A stretch of 64,000 nucleotides of DNA. It comes from Excoecaria cochinchinensis. Taxonomy: Eukaryota; Streptophyta; Magnoliopsida; Malpighiales; Euphorbiaceae. Positions within the stretch are counted from its first letter, which is position 1; each line of letters begins with the position of its first letter. The notes under the pieces are model-generated. The model ran no database searches. It saw nothing but the letters and a program-made list of their open reading frames with translations, and was not told the DNA's origin. The DNA lies in the NCBI GenBank assembly GCA_947683425.1, contig CANTUQ010000073.1, positions 9,210,501 through 9,274,500 of the forward strand, written 5' to 3'. Positions 44,536 to 55,762 of this stretch are shown piece after piece. Made by a program: the position numbers and the translations under genes.

Positions 44536-45261
44536 CTAGGCTGTCCCTTCTTTTTCTACCTTTTTTTTCTCACGTTGTTCTTCCATTTTTCACCTATACC
44601 TCCTTCATTTGATGTGATTTTTATTTGATTCTCTACACAGTGATATAACTTTTGTCAAGTTTTGATTCAGTTTTTTTAGTGGCCATTTCGACTACTAGGT
44701 TAGTTTTTAGTGTATTTTCTTTTTTTAACTACTTTATTTTGTGTACTTTTGTGTTAGAAATATTTTTTAAGTAAATGTATGATAAAATAAAGAGTTTTGA
44801 TGCAAAAAATTACGTGTGCATGGGCTGGCAGACACTGTTAACATGAAAATAATGTGAAAAAAAAAGAAGGAAAAAAATTCTTGAAATAGAAACATGTAAA
44901 AAAATATAATATAGAGTAGGAATATGAATAATTATTGATTTTTTTGTAGAATAATGAACAAATTTTTTTTATTCAAATTTTTTTTGTAGTATAATTTTAG
45001 ATATTGATTTATTATAATTTATGTTGAATTTATTGCTGGGGCCTGTGGCCTGTTCAAATAGATTTTTGCATGCAGGAGGTTAGGCATATTTTACCTGAAA
45101 TGCTGCCTAATTTTTTTTAAGATTGTAAAAATAAATGCATAGTTACACTATGTAAATATTGTAAATAATAGGGTGTTAGCTTGTGATTTATTTGCGTAAC
45201 TTAGCAAGTGTTAATTAAAACTTGGTATACATGAATGTACTAACTATTTGAATTTTTTAGG

Positions 45262-46860
45262 ATGCCTCCACGACGCATTCCACCTCGGGATCCAGAAGAA
45301 ATTCCACCTCCAGCATGGATGACTGGCTCGCAGAGATGGAGGTTTGGGGCACTTTGTCACTCACAGCTTTTGTCCAGTAAATTTCTATCTTGGACATTCT
45401 TGGAGCAGATGGGCATGTGGAAGGAGGTCAGCATGATGCTAGTAGCTATAGGCTGGACCGATTTTCTTACACTGGCTTATCTCACATAGCCAAAGGTTAC
45501 CAGGGAATTCCTGGCTACGCTTCGGTATGGGGGTTTCTCGAGATCAGATACAGATCCTGAGGCTATATCATTTCACGTCCGAGACGTAGGGTATATGATG
45601 AGTCACCAAAATTTTGCGTAGATTTTGAGTCCTCCAACTGGAGATCGAGTACAGATACCAGATAGGGCTATTTTGGCTCACCAATGGGAGATGATCACGG
45701 TACTAGGGGCCCATTATGACCATAACACAACCAAGAATACTCTATTAGCTTCACAGGTGTATAGATATATTCAGAGGGTTTTGGCTAGCAGCTATTTAGG
45801 CTGAGTTGGTTGTCCTAGTACTATCAATGCCACAGAAATTTGGAGTCTATGAGCCATGGTGATAGGGACACCGCTCAACATTAGCCACGATATTATATCC
45901 GGTTAAGTTAGACAGAGTCAGGGGACTATGGCATAGATATGTATAGGTGGGCTAGTCACTAGATTGCTACTACATTTAGGCCATAACCCCAGCATGTTTG
46001 GCCCACTCGTGGACAGAGATATATTCGTTGACTGGGTCCTTGCCAAATACATGGGCATGATTGAGCAGTTTCCTGGCCAGTCAGGAGAGTATAGACTACT
46101 TACCATAGCTGAGACCCGGAGGATGTATCATTTACCTTCTCTTACAGCTGCAGCACCAGTTGAGGATTAGCCTCAAGCCAAGGAGGAACATCCACAGCCG
46201 TAGCCAGATGAGGAGCAGTCTCATCCACACCCAGAGAGGGGAGAGCCTCGCACACTGCTAGATGGCACGAATATGGACATAGATCTGGAGGAGCTTATTC
46301 GTACTCCATCATCACAACCATTTTCCCCAGAGGACCAGATGCGCCCTCCACCTCATTTGCATACTTGGGGGTTAGATCCTAAGACATCTGGGAGGTATCA
46401 TCTATATGGGCATCCAGATTCTTCGGGGGCATCTACCTCAACAGCTCCCCACCACCACTTGGGACTAGGATGGAGCAGAGCTAGATGACTATGGAGGTTC
46501 TCGTCTAGGCCATGCAGAGGGAGATTTTTGCAGCGTTGGAAGCTCATTCCTAGCATTCTTATGTGAGGCTGATGGCTATGGAGTAGCGCATGGATGGGAG
46601 ACTATAGACCATGGAGCAGTGCATGGATAGGAGACTATAGGCCATGAATGGGAGACTATAGTGCATGGAGCGGCTCATGAAGGAGATACGGCAGCGCCAG
46701 GATAGACTTGAGGAGTTTATGAGAGCCTCCCACGTAGCAGTAGGACGCCGAGTTGATGAGTCCCTCCAGATGGTGGATGAGTCTATTGATATGATGAGGC
46801 TCCGATAGGAGATTGTCAAGCAATCAGCACGACATAGGAGTAAGGCATCTACAGGAGGGT
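45262..46860 (+). pseudogene. Athila ORF1-like protein relic (copy 2)
   Basis: MPPRRIPPRDPEEIPP right after the acceptor at 45260, then MGMWKEVSMMLVAIGW, REFLATLRYGGF, AISFHV, LAHQWEMITVLGAHYDHN, YRYIQRVLASSY, HNPSMFGPLVDRDIFVDWVLAKY, a proline/acid-rich tail, and imperfect repeats of MGDYRPW near 46580-46670. At least eight stops (first at 45487) and no long intact frame. Same family as 6052 and, more distantly, 27043. Confidence 0.7.
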
Positions 46861-46986
46861 GTACGTGATGCGCGCCGAACCCCGTTGGTCCCCGAAAGCC
46901 AACTTTAGGGCGATCAGGAGAGGTTCATAAAACTTGTAAGGTATTTACAAGTGCGTCTATTTTGAGCAATAAGGAGATTTCAAGGA

Positions 46987-48546
46987 TGTTGAGCATTTTC
47001 TATAGATGCTAATTATACTGCAAGTATACGGTGTACCGCAATAGTACTTAAGATGTCGATCCCACGAGGAACGTTTTTACACACTATTACTAATTGATTT
47101 TAATCTTGTTTACAATGATTAATTAATGATAAAGTTGATTTTAATCTAATCTAACATGTAAACTAATTAAACCTAGTTAATGATAGTCAAAAGAAGATAA
47201 AATAAATCATGAAGAATTAGAGACAATGAACTTGATTCCATCAATTTGAATAACATATTTCATCTTTTTATGCAAGCCAAGTTAGAATCAATTTTTAACT
47301 CACTCTCTCGACATGAATTAAAATGCCTAAAACATATAATTAAAATTCTAACTCACAATTTTCATTAATGAATTAGAGGTTTCTAATTACATACTTTAAG
47401 AATAAACACTAACCTATAGCAATTATCTCAATATACCGATCTCTCAAATATATCTTAATAATGAATTTCTATTAGATGTCAGATAAAGCAAACTCTCGAA
47501 TTACTTTAACTTGTAAAGATCATACAAAATATACTAATAGAAAATCTACAATAAAAGACTATGAAAGTAGATGGAAATAGAAAGAATTATAACATGCAAA
47601 TTCATTAAAATGATATTCATAGAAATATTGGAGAAGAATTAAAAATAAGAGAATAAGATAGAAGCCTTTCAACCCTTTTCTCAATCTCTTGAAATAAGTT
47701 TTCTTCTCCTTGATCTTCTTCTTCAAAACATAAAGACTAAAGAGAAATTTTACTAAGAAAAATCTGTCTTCCAAAATACAGAAAAATTACTTAACTAAAA
47801 TTCATTATTTCTAATTACAGTTAAACTACATATTTATAGATAATAATTTAAAGATTGTGTCTCTTAGAGATGTCCCTTGAGAATGATTGCAAAGTTTGGT
47901 GAAAGAGGATGACTTTTCATGTGACTTTTGGCACAAAACTGCCCAACAGTCGTCTCTGTCGCGATCGCAACGTTGTCGCGATCGCGACAGAACGCGCTTG
48001 CCCATTTTCTTCTTTCTTTCTTTCTCTCGGTTTTCTCTTCCCTCTCTGGCCAGTCACGACTCGTTACTCCCCATCACGGCGTGTCTTCGCGTGTGTTTGG
48101 CGTGACTGGCGCTCACGTCTCGCTTCCTCTTCTCCTTTCTCTTCTCTTCTCTTCTCTTTCCCTTTCTTGGCCTCTCTCACGCGTCACGAGTCGCCACCTA
48201 CGCTCACGTCGCGTGACGCTTCTCTCTCAGCTTCTTTTCTTCTTTTCTTTCTCTTTCTCTTCTTTCTTCTTCTCCAGTCACGTCTCGTTACCTAAGGGCA
48301 CGTCGCGTGACTCCTTGTATGAGACGTGACCTGCTCCTTTGCTCTCGTGATCCTCTCATTCTATTTCTTAATCTGGTTATTCTCTTCATTTTTCACCTAA
48401 AAACAACAGTAAACACACAAACATGCAATCTAATACAAATAATCATAAACTAACACATCACATCAAATTTACACACAATAGCATGATTAATTACATAAAT
48501 ACATACAAAATAAATACTAAATTATACCTCAATTAAGCTCCTATCA
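46987..48546 (-). repeat. 3' LTR of gag-only element
   Basis: 1560 bp. It carries palindromic modules (47955-48335) upstream (in minus direction) of TATAAATA at 47831-47838. Compared with the other LTR it has an extra GTCGCGATCGCAAC word near 47958 and about a dozen small differences. The open frames on the plus strand here (47887-48329) fall on the modules and are not genes. Confidence 0.92.
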
Positions 48547-48566
48547 AATTCCCCCACACTTAAACC
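48547..48566 (-). promoter_or_regulatory. Polypurine tract of gag-only element
   Basis: On the minus strand TTTAAGTGTGGGGGAATT, directly before the LTR start TGATAGG. Preceded by GAGGACAAGCAAGG. Confidence 0.85.
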
Positions 48567-49593
48567 TTGCTTGTCCTCAAGCAAGAGAAAAGACATGAAC
48601 AAATGTAACAGCTAGTAAACATAATTACAAAGCAATGTCCATTCAGCATATACATTAGAGTTGCAAAGATCAACTATCCCAAATACTCACACATATCAGT
48701 AAATCAAAATTCAAAATATGCATTGAAAATTCAACAAGTTTTCTAATTTTACTACTTCCAACATAAAGAATATAAAGTCTCAAAAACTAAACATGAATCA
48801 AAGAGAGAAAATTGATCATAAAAGTTAAAAATCTAAGATTGCTAGTCACCTTTTAGGACAATTGAAGCTCACTTACCCTTAATCAAATCTCATGGCATTT
48901 TTAGACTCTTTTTCTTTATTTTTTTTTAACATGGGTATAACTTTTTATTGATTCCCATGTATAGCAAGAGAAAGTAATATGGGTGCGTTTTACGCTCCAT
49001 CCCATATTTTTTTTGCAATTTTAAATATACCTCTTGCTATTTATTGTTGAAATTAGTGGGTGCATTTTATGCTCCATCCCACTTTTAACTTTTCTTTTTA
49101 TTTTTTAAGTCCTCATCCATTATTGAAAAGAAATAAGGGCAAGTATTATGGCTATAGTTTTCATAAGCAACTAGAAACTTAAAATTTTAAACAAAATGAG
49201 CAAATTCTAACTTTAAGAATATGGTAGGTAAAGAGACTAAATAATGTATAATGTTGAAATAAGTAAAACCAAATAACTTGAAAAACTTAAAACACATCCC
49301 AAAAATTTTGAAAAACTGAGAAAAATGAGTATAAAAGATAATGGACTTAACAACCTATACAATATACCAAATAAACAGTGCCTCATAATAAAGCTTACTT
49401 AAAAGCCTAATTGACATATAAAAACACACAACAAACATATAAACAACACATACATAAACATATAAAACAATAATCAAACAAGCTAACTCACTCCCCCACA
49501 CTTAGAACCAACATTGTCCTCAATGTGTAGGAATGACACACAAAAACAAGTAAAAGAAACAAATAATATCAAAAGAAAGAAAAAACTCCCCCA
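48567..49593 (-). other. 3' UTR of gag-only element
   Basis: Non-coding. A second purine tract, TCTAAGTGTGGGGGAGTG, preceded by GAGGACAATGTTGG, lies at about 49488-49520. Two 25-bp repeats, GGGTGCRTTTTAYGCTCCATCCCA, occur at about 48979 and 49058. Otherwise A/T-rich. Confidence 0.7.
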
Positions 49594-50056
49594 TCATGGT
49601 GAAGGTGGAGGCGATGGAACCACAAAACCCGCTTGGATCATGAAATTATCAAATTTATACTCCAACCGCCTTTGACGTTGCTCAATGGAAGAAAGTTGTG
49701 CTTGCATATCAGATAACATCGATGGGATGTTATGGCTAGATGAGCCAACCTCAGGAGCAGTAGCCATATCTGCCGGAATATCGGCCATCTCTTCATCTTC
49801 ACTTGCTCCCTCCTCATCACAACCTTCTTCTTCTTGTGCCTCAACTGGTGGCTCAGAAGTTCCAGCAATATCCCTCCAACATGATCGAGCACGAGATGGG
49901 ATTTCATTGCATCAAATGCCTACCACGAAGGGTTAAATACCTACTGCCTTCATCTACAAAGAATATGGGAAATAGAGCACCATAATGAGCAGCAATATTA
50001 ACCTCTTCAGCTTCCTGCTCAACCCTTGAAGATGATGGGTTTTTTGTTCTAACCAT
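49594..50056 (-). pseudogene. Internally deleted ORF1 of gag-only element
   Basis: ATG at 50056 (MVRTKNPSSS..) just after an acceptor-like CAG. The first frame stops near 49907. The last part is open in another frame (49788-49594): a Q-rich coiled-coil-like stretch LSDMQAQLSSIEQRQRRLEYKFDNF ending FVVPSPPPSP, which parallels the C-terminus of the ORF1 at 28050-28209. The ATHILA core is missing. Confidence 0.6.
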
Positions 50057-50058
50057 TT

Positions 50059-50774
50059 CTGAATGTGTTAGTGTTAACAGTGAATGTGTTATTTAACAGA
50101 GATTGAAGAATAGAAGGAAATAAAGCCAAATAAAATGGAAGAAGAAAGTTTACAAACCAAACGCACAAAAAGAAAAGACAAATAGATAGAAGAAAAAGAA
50201 ATAGAAACAGATAATAAACTACAAACGAAATGTAGCTCTGTTATGCAGAAAAATACCAAAATCAAGTGTGTTAGGGAAAAGAAGAAATGAAAAAGAAAAA
50301 TGAAAATAAAATGACAAACCTGGAAATAGAAAGCAAAACCCATAATCCCTAAAAAGATTGAAGAAAAGAGAAAAGAAACAGAATGCTAAAATGTAAAACG
50401 AGAATAACGAAAGGAAAACAGAGGATGGAAGTTCAAAAGTTCTCTGTGGAAGAAGAAAAGAAGAAATAAAGAATAAAAATGGCTAATGAGGGTCTTGTAC
50501 TCGTGACCTGTGCTAGGGAAAATAAAACTAACAGAGAAAACTGAAGTAGAAAAGGAATAAAATGAAAAGTCACGACTTTAGGGTTTTAAATTTTAAGTTC
50601 CCGCTTTTAATTCTTCTTTTTCTGTGTTTTAATGCCTAAATGGTAAAATTAAGTTAATGTAATTGAAATTAAATCATCTAAAGAAGAAAAGAAAGCAAAA
50701 CAAAACCAAATAATATAAAAATAATAAGTAAAATAAGAAAAGAAAAGAAAAGAAAAGAAAAAATTAAAGCTTAC
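50059..50774 (-). other. Putative intron before the ORF1 remnant
   Basis: Minus strand: donor ATCAG|GTAAGC with GT at 50774-50773, acceptor CACATTCAG ending 50059, two bases before the ATG. A second donor-like CCCAG|GTAAGT lies at about 50840. Same arrangement as 26111-27043 and 44699-45260. Confidence 0.5.
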
Positions 50775-50786
50775 CTGATGGAGCAC

Positions 50787-50967
50787 CTCACGCGTCACGA
50801 GTCGTGAGGCAACGTCACGACTCGTGACGCTCTTCACTTACCTGGGTGAGTATTCATCAAGCGAAATCCTCAGACCGTCACGTCGCGTGAAGATACATCA
50901 CGAGACGCACAACCTGCAAAAATCGCGTTCTGTCGCGATCGCAATACTTGCCGCGATCGCGACAGAA
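50787..50967. repeat. Internal palindromic modules of gag-only element
   Basis: TCACGAGTCGTGA, TCACGACTCGTGA, TCACGTCGCGTGA, TCACGAGACG, and GTCGCGATCGCAA..GCGATCGCGAC. These are the same words as in its LTRs. It lies between the gag stop and the putative intron, directly upstream of the donor. Confidence 0.85.
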
Positions 50968-51196
50968 GCAACGTCTGCAAAATAATTTTTTTTTATTATT
51001 TATTTTTTTATTTAATTTTTTATATATTTATTAAGCAAATCTGATCTTACTAAATTAGCTATTATTTAAAAACAAATGTGTTATTAGCATGAAAATCAAT
51101 AATACCATAAATAAAACTATATAAACAAATTTAAAACAAAGTACAAAACATAAAAAATAATATAACTAAGTAACCTAAATAAAAGAACTAGACATA

Positions 51197-52567
51197 TCAT
51201 GACTTAATGTGCTCCCTAGGATTCTCCTCAGTATTACTTGGAAGGCATCCTAGATTTCTAGAAGGTAAAGAATTAGCAAGTTGGCCTATTTGAACCTCAA
51301 GATTATGAATAGTAGCAGCATGATTTTTAGCAATTTGATCAAATTTTTCTTCAAGTTTCTTTTGACTTTCATCTTGAGAATGCATCTTACAATTAATTTC
51401 TTCAATGAACTTATCAATTTTAACCTCAAAGGCCCTAAACTTATCTTGTGGTTGTTGGTATCCTACACCTCTATTTTGGTTGTTAACATTATTATTCCCC
51501 CATGAAAGGTTAGGATGGTTTCTCCAACCAGCATTATAAGTGTTAGAATAAGGATTACCACGACCTTGGCTTTGAAGAAAATTAACTTGTTCTTCCTTAT
51601 TAACCATGCCTAAATTGCAATTATCACTCTTATGTCCTTGTTGACCACACACATTGCATGCATTTAATGAATTACCACCCATACTTAGACTATTAACTCT
51701 ATGATTCAATGCTTCAATTTGGGCTTGTAATGCAACCATAGAATCTACTGAATGTACCCCCCTAGTATTAGAATTATTATACTCCCTTACTCTTTTAGGA
51801 GGCCACATACAATTATTCATTGCCATCTCTTCCAATAGCTCATATGCTGCATCAATTGTTTTTCTCATCAAAGAACCTCCAGCAGCAGCATCTATAGTCC
51901 CCCTTGTGGTAGGATTTACACCATTATAAAAAGTTTGCATCAAAAGCTCCCTTGGAAGGTTGTGGTGTGGACACATCCTTTGCAATTCCTTGAATCTTTC
52001 CCAAGCCTCATATAATGATTCATTATCATTTTGAACAAATGTAGTAATATCCTTTATGATTTTTGCAGTTTTGGCCAATGGAAAATATTTTGATAAAAAT
52101 GCTTTTGCCAATTGGTCCCAAGTAGTTATAGATCCCCTTGTTAGGGAATTCAACCAAGCTTTTGCTTTATCTTTCAAAGTGAATGGAAAAAGCCTAAGCT
52201 TGATTGCATCAGCCGAAACTCCATTTATCTTAAAGGTATCACATATCTCAAGAAAGTTGGCTAAATGAGCATTTGGATCCTCATTTGCCAAACCATAGAA
52301 TTGAATACTATTTTGAATCATTTGTAACAATGAAGGCTTAATCTCAAATTGATTTGCATTTACCATTGGTCTTACCACTCCTTGTTGAGCACCACTCAAA
52401 GCAGGTGTGGCAAAGTCCATTAATCTTGGTGGATTTTCTTCAGCCATAATAATCGATCTCCTATTTTTGTTCTTCTTTCGATTTGACTTTCGGTTACTTG
52501 ACAAGAATCTTTCAATTTCAAGATTTAAAGGCTCAAGCTCTTCTAAAGAACTCCTTGTACTAGGCAT
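51197..52567 (-). CDS. gag: Athila-type Gag, intact (456 residues)
   Basis: Capsid/nucleocapsid protein that packages element RNA. Uninterrupted from ATG 52567. Basic N-terminus (RKSNRKKNKNRR), capsid core (FEIKPSLLQMIQNSIQFYGLANEDPNAHL; LRLFPFTLKDKAKAWLNSL; WDQLAKAFLSKYFP; ESLYEAWERFKELQRMCPHH; TFYNGVNPTTRGTIDAAAGGSL), a canonical zinc knuckle C304-x2-C307-x4-H312-x4-C317, an NPYSNTYN.GWRNHPNLSW block, and a coiled-coil-like stretch LEEKFDQIAKNHAATIHNLEVQIGQLAN. It ends LPSNTEENPREHIKS, where other Athilas run on into pol; here a stop follows, so gag is expressed alone. The downstream 5' neighbour is the PBS (52696-52713), giving a 130-base leader. Confidence 0.92.
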   Translation of the reverse strand: MPSTRSSLEELEPLNLEIERFLSSNRKSNRKKNKNRRSIIMAEENPPRLMDFATPALSGAQQGVVRPMVNANQFEIKPSLLQMIQNSIQFYGLANEDPNAHLANFLEICDTFKINGVSADAIKLRLFPFTLKDKAKAWLNSLTRGSITTWDQLAKAFLSKYFPLAKTAKIIKDITTFVQNDNESLYEAWERFKELQRMCPHHNLPRELLMQTFYNGVNPTTRGTIDAAAGGSLMRKTIDAAYELLEEMAMNNCMWPPKRVREYNNSNTRGVHSVDSMVALQAQIEALNHRVNSLSMGGNSLNACNVCGQQGHKSDNCNLGMVNKEEQVNFLQSQGRGNPYSNTYNAGWRNHPNLSWGNNNVNNQNRGVGYQQPQDKFRAFEVKIDKFIEEINCKMHSQDESQKKLEEKFDQIAKNHAATIHNLEVQIGQLANSLPSRNLGCLPSNTEENPREHIKS

Positions 52568-52695
52568 GAACTTTCAAAATCCTGTAAAACCAAAAACAAA
52601 ACACAAAGTTAAATTAAACACACAAACAAATTAAAACAAAACAAAATATTATAATCCAAAATCATAAATCAATTTTCATAATGGCAAACAACCGT

Positions 52696-52713
52696 TCCCC
52701 GGCAATGGCGCCA
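52696..52713 (-). promoter_or_regulatory. Primer binding site of gag-only element
   Basis: Minus strand TGGCGCCATTGCCGGGGA, six bases from the LTR. Same type as 19880-19897. Confidence 0.88.
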
Positions 52714-52719
52714 AAAACT

Positions 52720-54254
52720 TGTTGAGCATTTTCTATAGATGCTAATTATACCGCAAGTATACGGTGTACCGCAATAGTACTTAAGATGTCGATCCCACGA
52801 GGAACGTTTTTACACACTATTACTAATTGATTTTAATCTTGTTTACAATGATTAATTAATGATAAAGTTGATTTTAATCTAATCTAACATGTAAACTAAT
52901 TAAACCTAGTTAATGATAGTCAAAAGAAGATAAAATAAATCATGAAGAATTAGAGACAATGAACTTGATTCCATCAATTTGAATAACATATTTCATCTTT
53001 TTATGCAAGCCAAGTTAGAATCAATTTTTAACTCACTCTCTCGACATGAATTAAAATGCCTAAAACATATAATTAAAATTCTAACTCACAATTTTCATTA
53101 ATGAATTAGAGGTTTCTAATTACATATTTTAAGAATAAACAATAACCTATAGCAATTATCTCAATATACCGATCTCTCAAATATATCTTAATAATGAATT
53201 TCTATTAGATGTCAGATAAAGCAAACTCTCGAATTACTTTAACTTGTAAAGATCATACAAAATATACTAATAGAAAATCTACAATAAAAGACTATGAAAG
53301 TAGATGGAAATAGAAAGAATTATAACATGCAAATTCATTAAAATGATATTCATAGAAATATTGGAGAAGAATTAAAAATAAGAGAATAAGATAGAAGCCT
53401 TTTAACCCTTTTCTCAATCTCTTGAAATAAGTTTTCTTCTCCTTGATCTTCTTCTTCAAAACATAAAGACTAAAGAGAAATTTTACTAAGAAAAATCTGT
53501 CTTCCAAAATACAGAAAAATTACTTAACTAAAATTCATTATTTCTAATTACAGTTAAACAACATATTTATAGATAATAATTTAAGGATTGTGTCTCTTAG
53601 AGATGTCCCTTGAGAATGATTGCAAAGTTTGGTGAAAGAGGATGACTTTTCATGTGACTTTTGGCACAAAACTGCCCAACGGTCGTCTTTGTCGTGATCG
53701 CGACAGAACGCGCTTGCCCATTTTCTTCTTTCTTTCTTTCTCTCGGTTTTCTCTTCCCTCTCTGGCCAGTCATGACTCGTTACTCCCCATCACGGCGTGT
53801 CTTCGCGTGTGTTTGGCGTGACTGGCGCTCACGTCTCGCTTCCTCCTCTCCTTTCTCTTCTCTTTTCTTCTCTTTCCCTTTCTTGGCCTCTCTCACGCGT
53901 CACGAGTCGCCACCTACGCTCACGTCGCATGACGCTTCTCTCTCAGCTTCTTTTCTTTCTCTTTCTCTTCTTTCTTCTTCTCCAGTCACGTCTCGTTACC
54001 TAAGGGCACGTCGCGTGACTCCTTGTATGAGACGTGACCTGCTCCTTTGCTCTCGTGATCCTCTCATTCTATTTCTTAATCTGGTTCTTCTCTTCATTTT
54101 TCACCTAAAAATAATAGTAAACACACAAACATGCAATCTAATACAAATAATCATAAACTAACACATCACATCAAATTTACACACAATAGCATGATTAATT
54201 ACATAAATACATAAAAAATAAATACTAAATTATACCTCAATTAAGCTCCTATCA
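52720..54254 (-). repeat. 5' LTR of gag-only element
   Basis: 1535 bp. In minus direction: start TGATAGGAGC (54254), palindromic modules (54040-53682; TCACGCGACGTG, TCACGAGTCGTGA-like, GTCGCGATC), TATAAATA at 53571-53564, then the leader, ending GCTCAACA. The modules therefore lie in U3 about 110 bp upstream of the TATA box. Confidence 0.92.
53564..53571 (-). promoter_or_regulatory. TATA box of gag-only element
   Basis: TATAAATA on the minus strand, conserved in the other LTR (47831-47838), downstream of the palindromic modules. Confidence 0.65.
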
Positions 54255-55555
54255 ATGGAGTCATCACCCAATAAAACATTGGGAAAGTTTATCTCGCCTC
54301 AGTGAGCCTAAGACGGCGCTGCTATGTCTATTTTGGGCCAATCAAAGGGGTCTTGGAGGGTAAACCTCTCTCCCTAAGGAACCTAGGACTATGCAAGTTA
54401 AAGCCTTTTTACGGGACACAAGAGGTGTCTTGGAGATCCCATCGAAATGGGTCTTTCGCCTCGTTGAGCCCAAAGACCAGAGAAGGTTCGGGACTCCCCC
54501 TTTATTCATACCTTGGTTAAGTTTATAATCGAGTTTTGAATTTAATATTTCATGCCTTTTCTCATTCAATTTTAATGCAATTTAATTAAACGCATATCAA
54601 TCATATAATAAAAGCGATAAATAAAGTAAATGAAAGCAAAATAAATTACAACAAAACTAGGGGCGGAATACAACCCCCATTTGTAAATAAAATGCAAATC
54701 ATACATAAATCGGGATATTTATTAAAAATGAGGACATTGATCCTCCTATGCATAATTTAAGAAAATAATTTTAAAGTGATAATTTACTTTAAATGAAAAA
54801 TCTAGGACATTGGTCCCATTTTTATTAAATAAAACCCAATTTAGTTTAATAGAAATATTTTTGTGGTTTTTTAATTAACGTGCATAAAAAAATAAAATTA
54901 TTACAAATTACATTATAATAAATTAATCCAAAATAATAAAAAGCAACAAAAAATAATAAACAACTCCCAAGTGGATCTTCAAATCTCCATGGGCTCCCAC
55001 TTGACAAAAACTCACATATGAAAAATAAGTATTGAAAAATAAAAAAAATAAATAAAAATGAAGTTAGTATAAAAAATGAATTAAACATATAACATGAAAA
55101 ATAATTAAATTAAGACAATCAAAATTGCATCATATATGACAAGCCAATTAAAATGACATAATAAAAATATGCAATTTAAAAAATTAATAAAATCAACATA
55201 CTAAAAAAAATATAAAATAGTGTTAATAAAATTTAACATGCATAAAAAGCATAAAATAATGATGATAGAATTTAACATGCATAAAAACACAAAATAACAT
55301 CAATATCATCCAATCATACATAAAAAGCAAAAGAAATAATAAAAATCAGCATGCATAAAACATATTAATAATATTGATAAAAGCCAACATGCATAAGCAA
55401 ACATAAAATAATAATTATAAGACTCAACATGCAAAAAACATGAATAGAAAATACAAACATAAAATTCAGCATGTGTAAAAACATAAAATAATAACAACAA
55501 TATCCAACATGTATAAAAAAGTAAAGGTAATAATAAAAATCAGCATGCATAACAA

Positions 55556-55558
55556 ATA

Positions 55559-55589
<31 letters not shown>

Positions 55590-55690
55590 TTAAACAAGAA
55601 TTAGGATAATAATAATAATAATACTAATGATGGTAATAACTACAATAATAATAATAACACAATAATGACAAAGAATATGAACAATCAAAC

Positions 55691-55762
<72 letters not shown>
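55556..55762. repeat. AAT microsatellite in Tat B LTR
   Basis: (AAT)n runs with interruptions, the reverse counterpart of 30064-30605. Confidence 0.93.

Larger units (their letters stand above)
44281..46865 (+). mobile_element. Athila-type ORF1 unit, copy 2
   Basis: 82-bp GC-rich tandem repeats, a leader, a likely intron (donor CTAG|GTTAGT with GT at 44699; acceptor TTTTTTAG ending 45260), then a degenerate ORF1. The leader, intron and ORF1 align with copy 1. The left side joins a Tat 3' UTR; the right side is cut by Tat element B (46866, candidate TSD GTACG 46861-46865). No LTR of its own is seen. Confidence 0.6.
46987..54254 (-). mobile_element. Gag-only Athila-type element, non-autonomous, young
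   Basis: LTRs 46987-48546 and 52720-54254, nearly identical, starting TGATAGGAGC and ending GCTCAACA on the minus strand. Flanks AAGGA (46982-46986) and ATGGA (54255-54259) are the target duplication with one change. PBS of Athila type, intact gag, no protease, RT, RNase H or integrase, a palindrome array, a remnant of ORF1, and two AAGTGTGGGGG motifs. Fits the TR-GAG class of gag-only elements and would need enzymes from another Athila. Confidence 0.9.

Noticed and set aside
47887..48329. Plus-strand frames of 72-133 residues, repeated at 53661-54161
   Set aside because: They lie in the LTRs of the gag-only element across pyrimidine-rich sequence and palindromic modules; the reading frame is not preserved between the two nearly identical LTRs.
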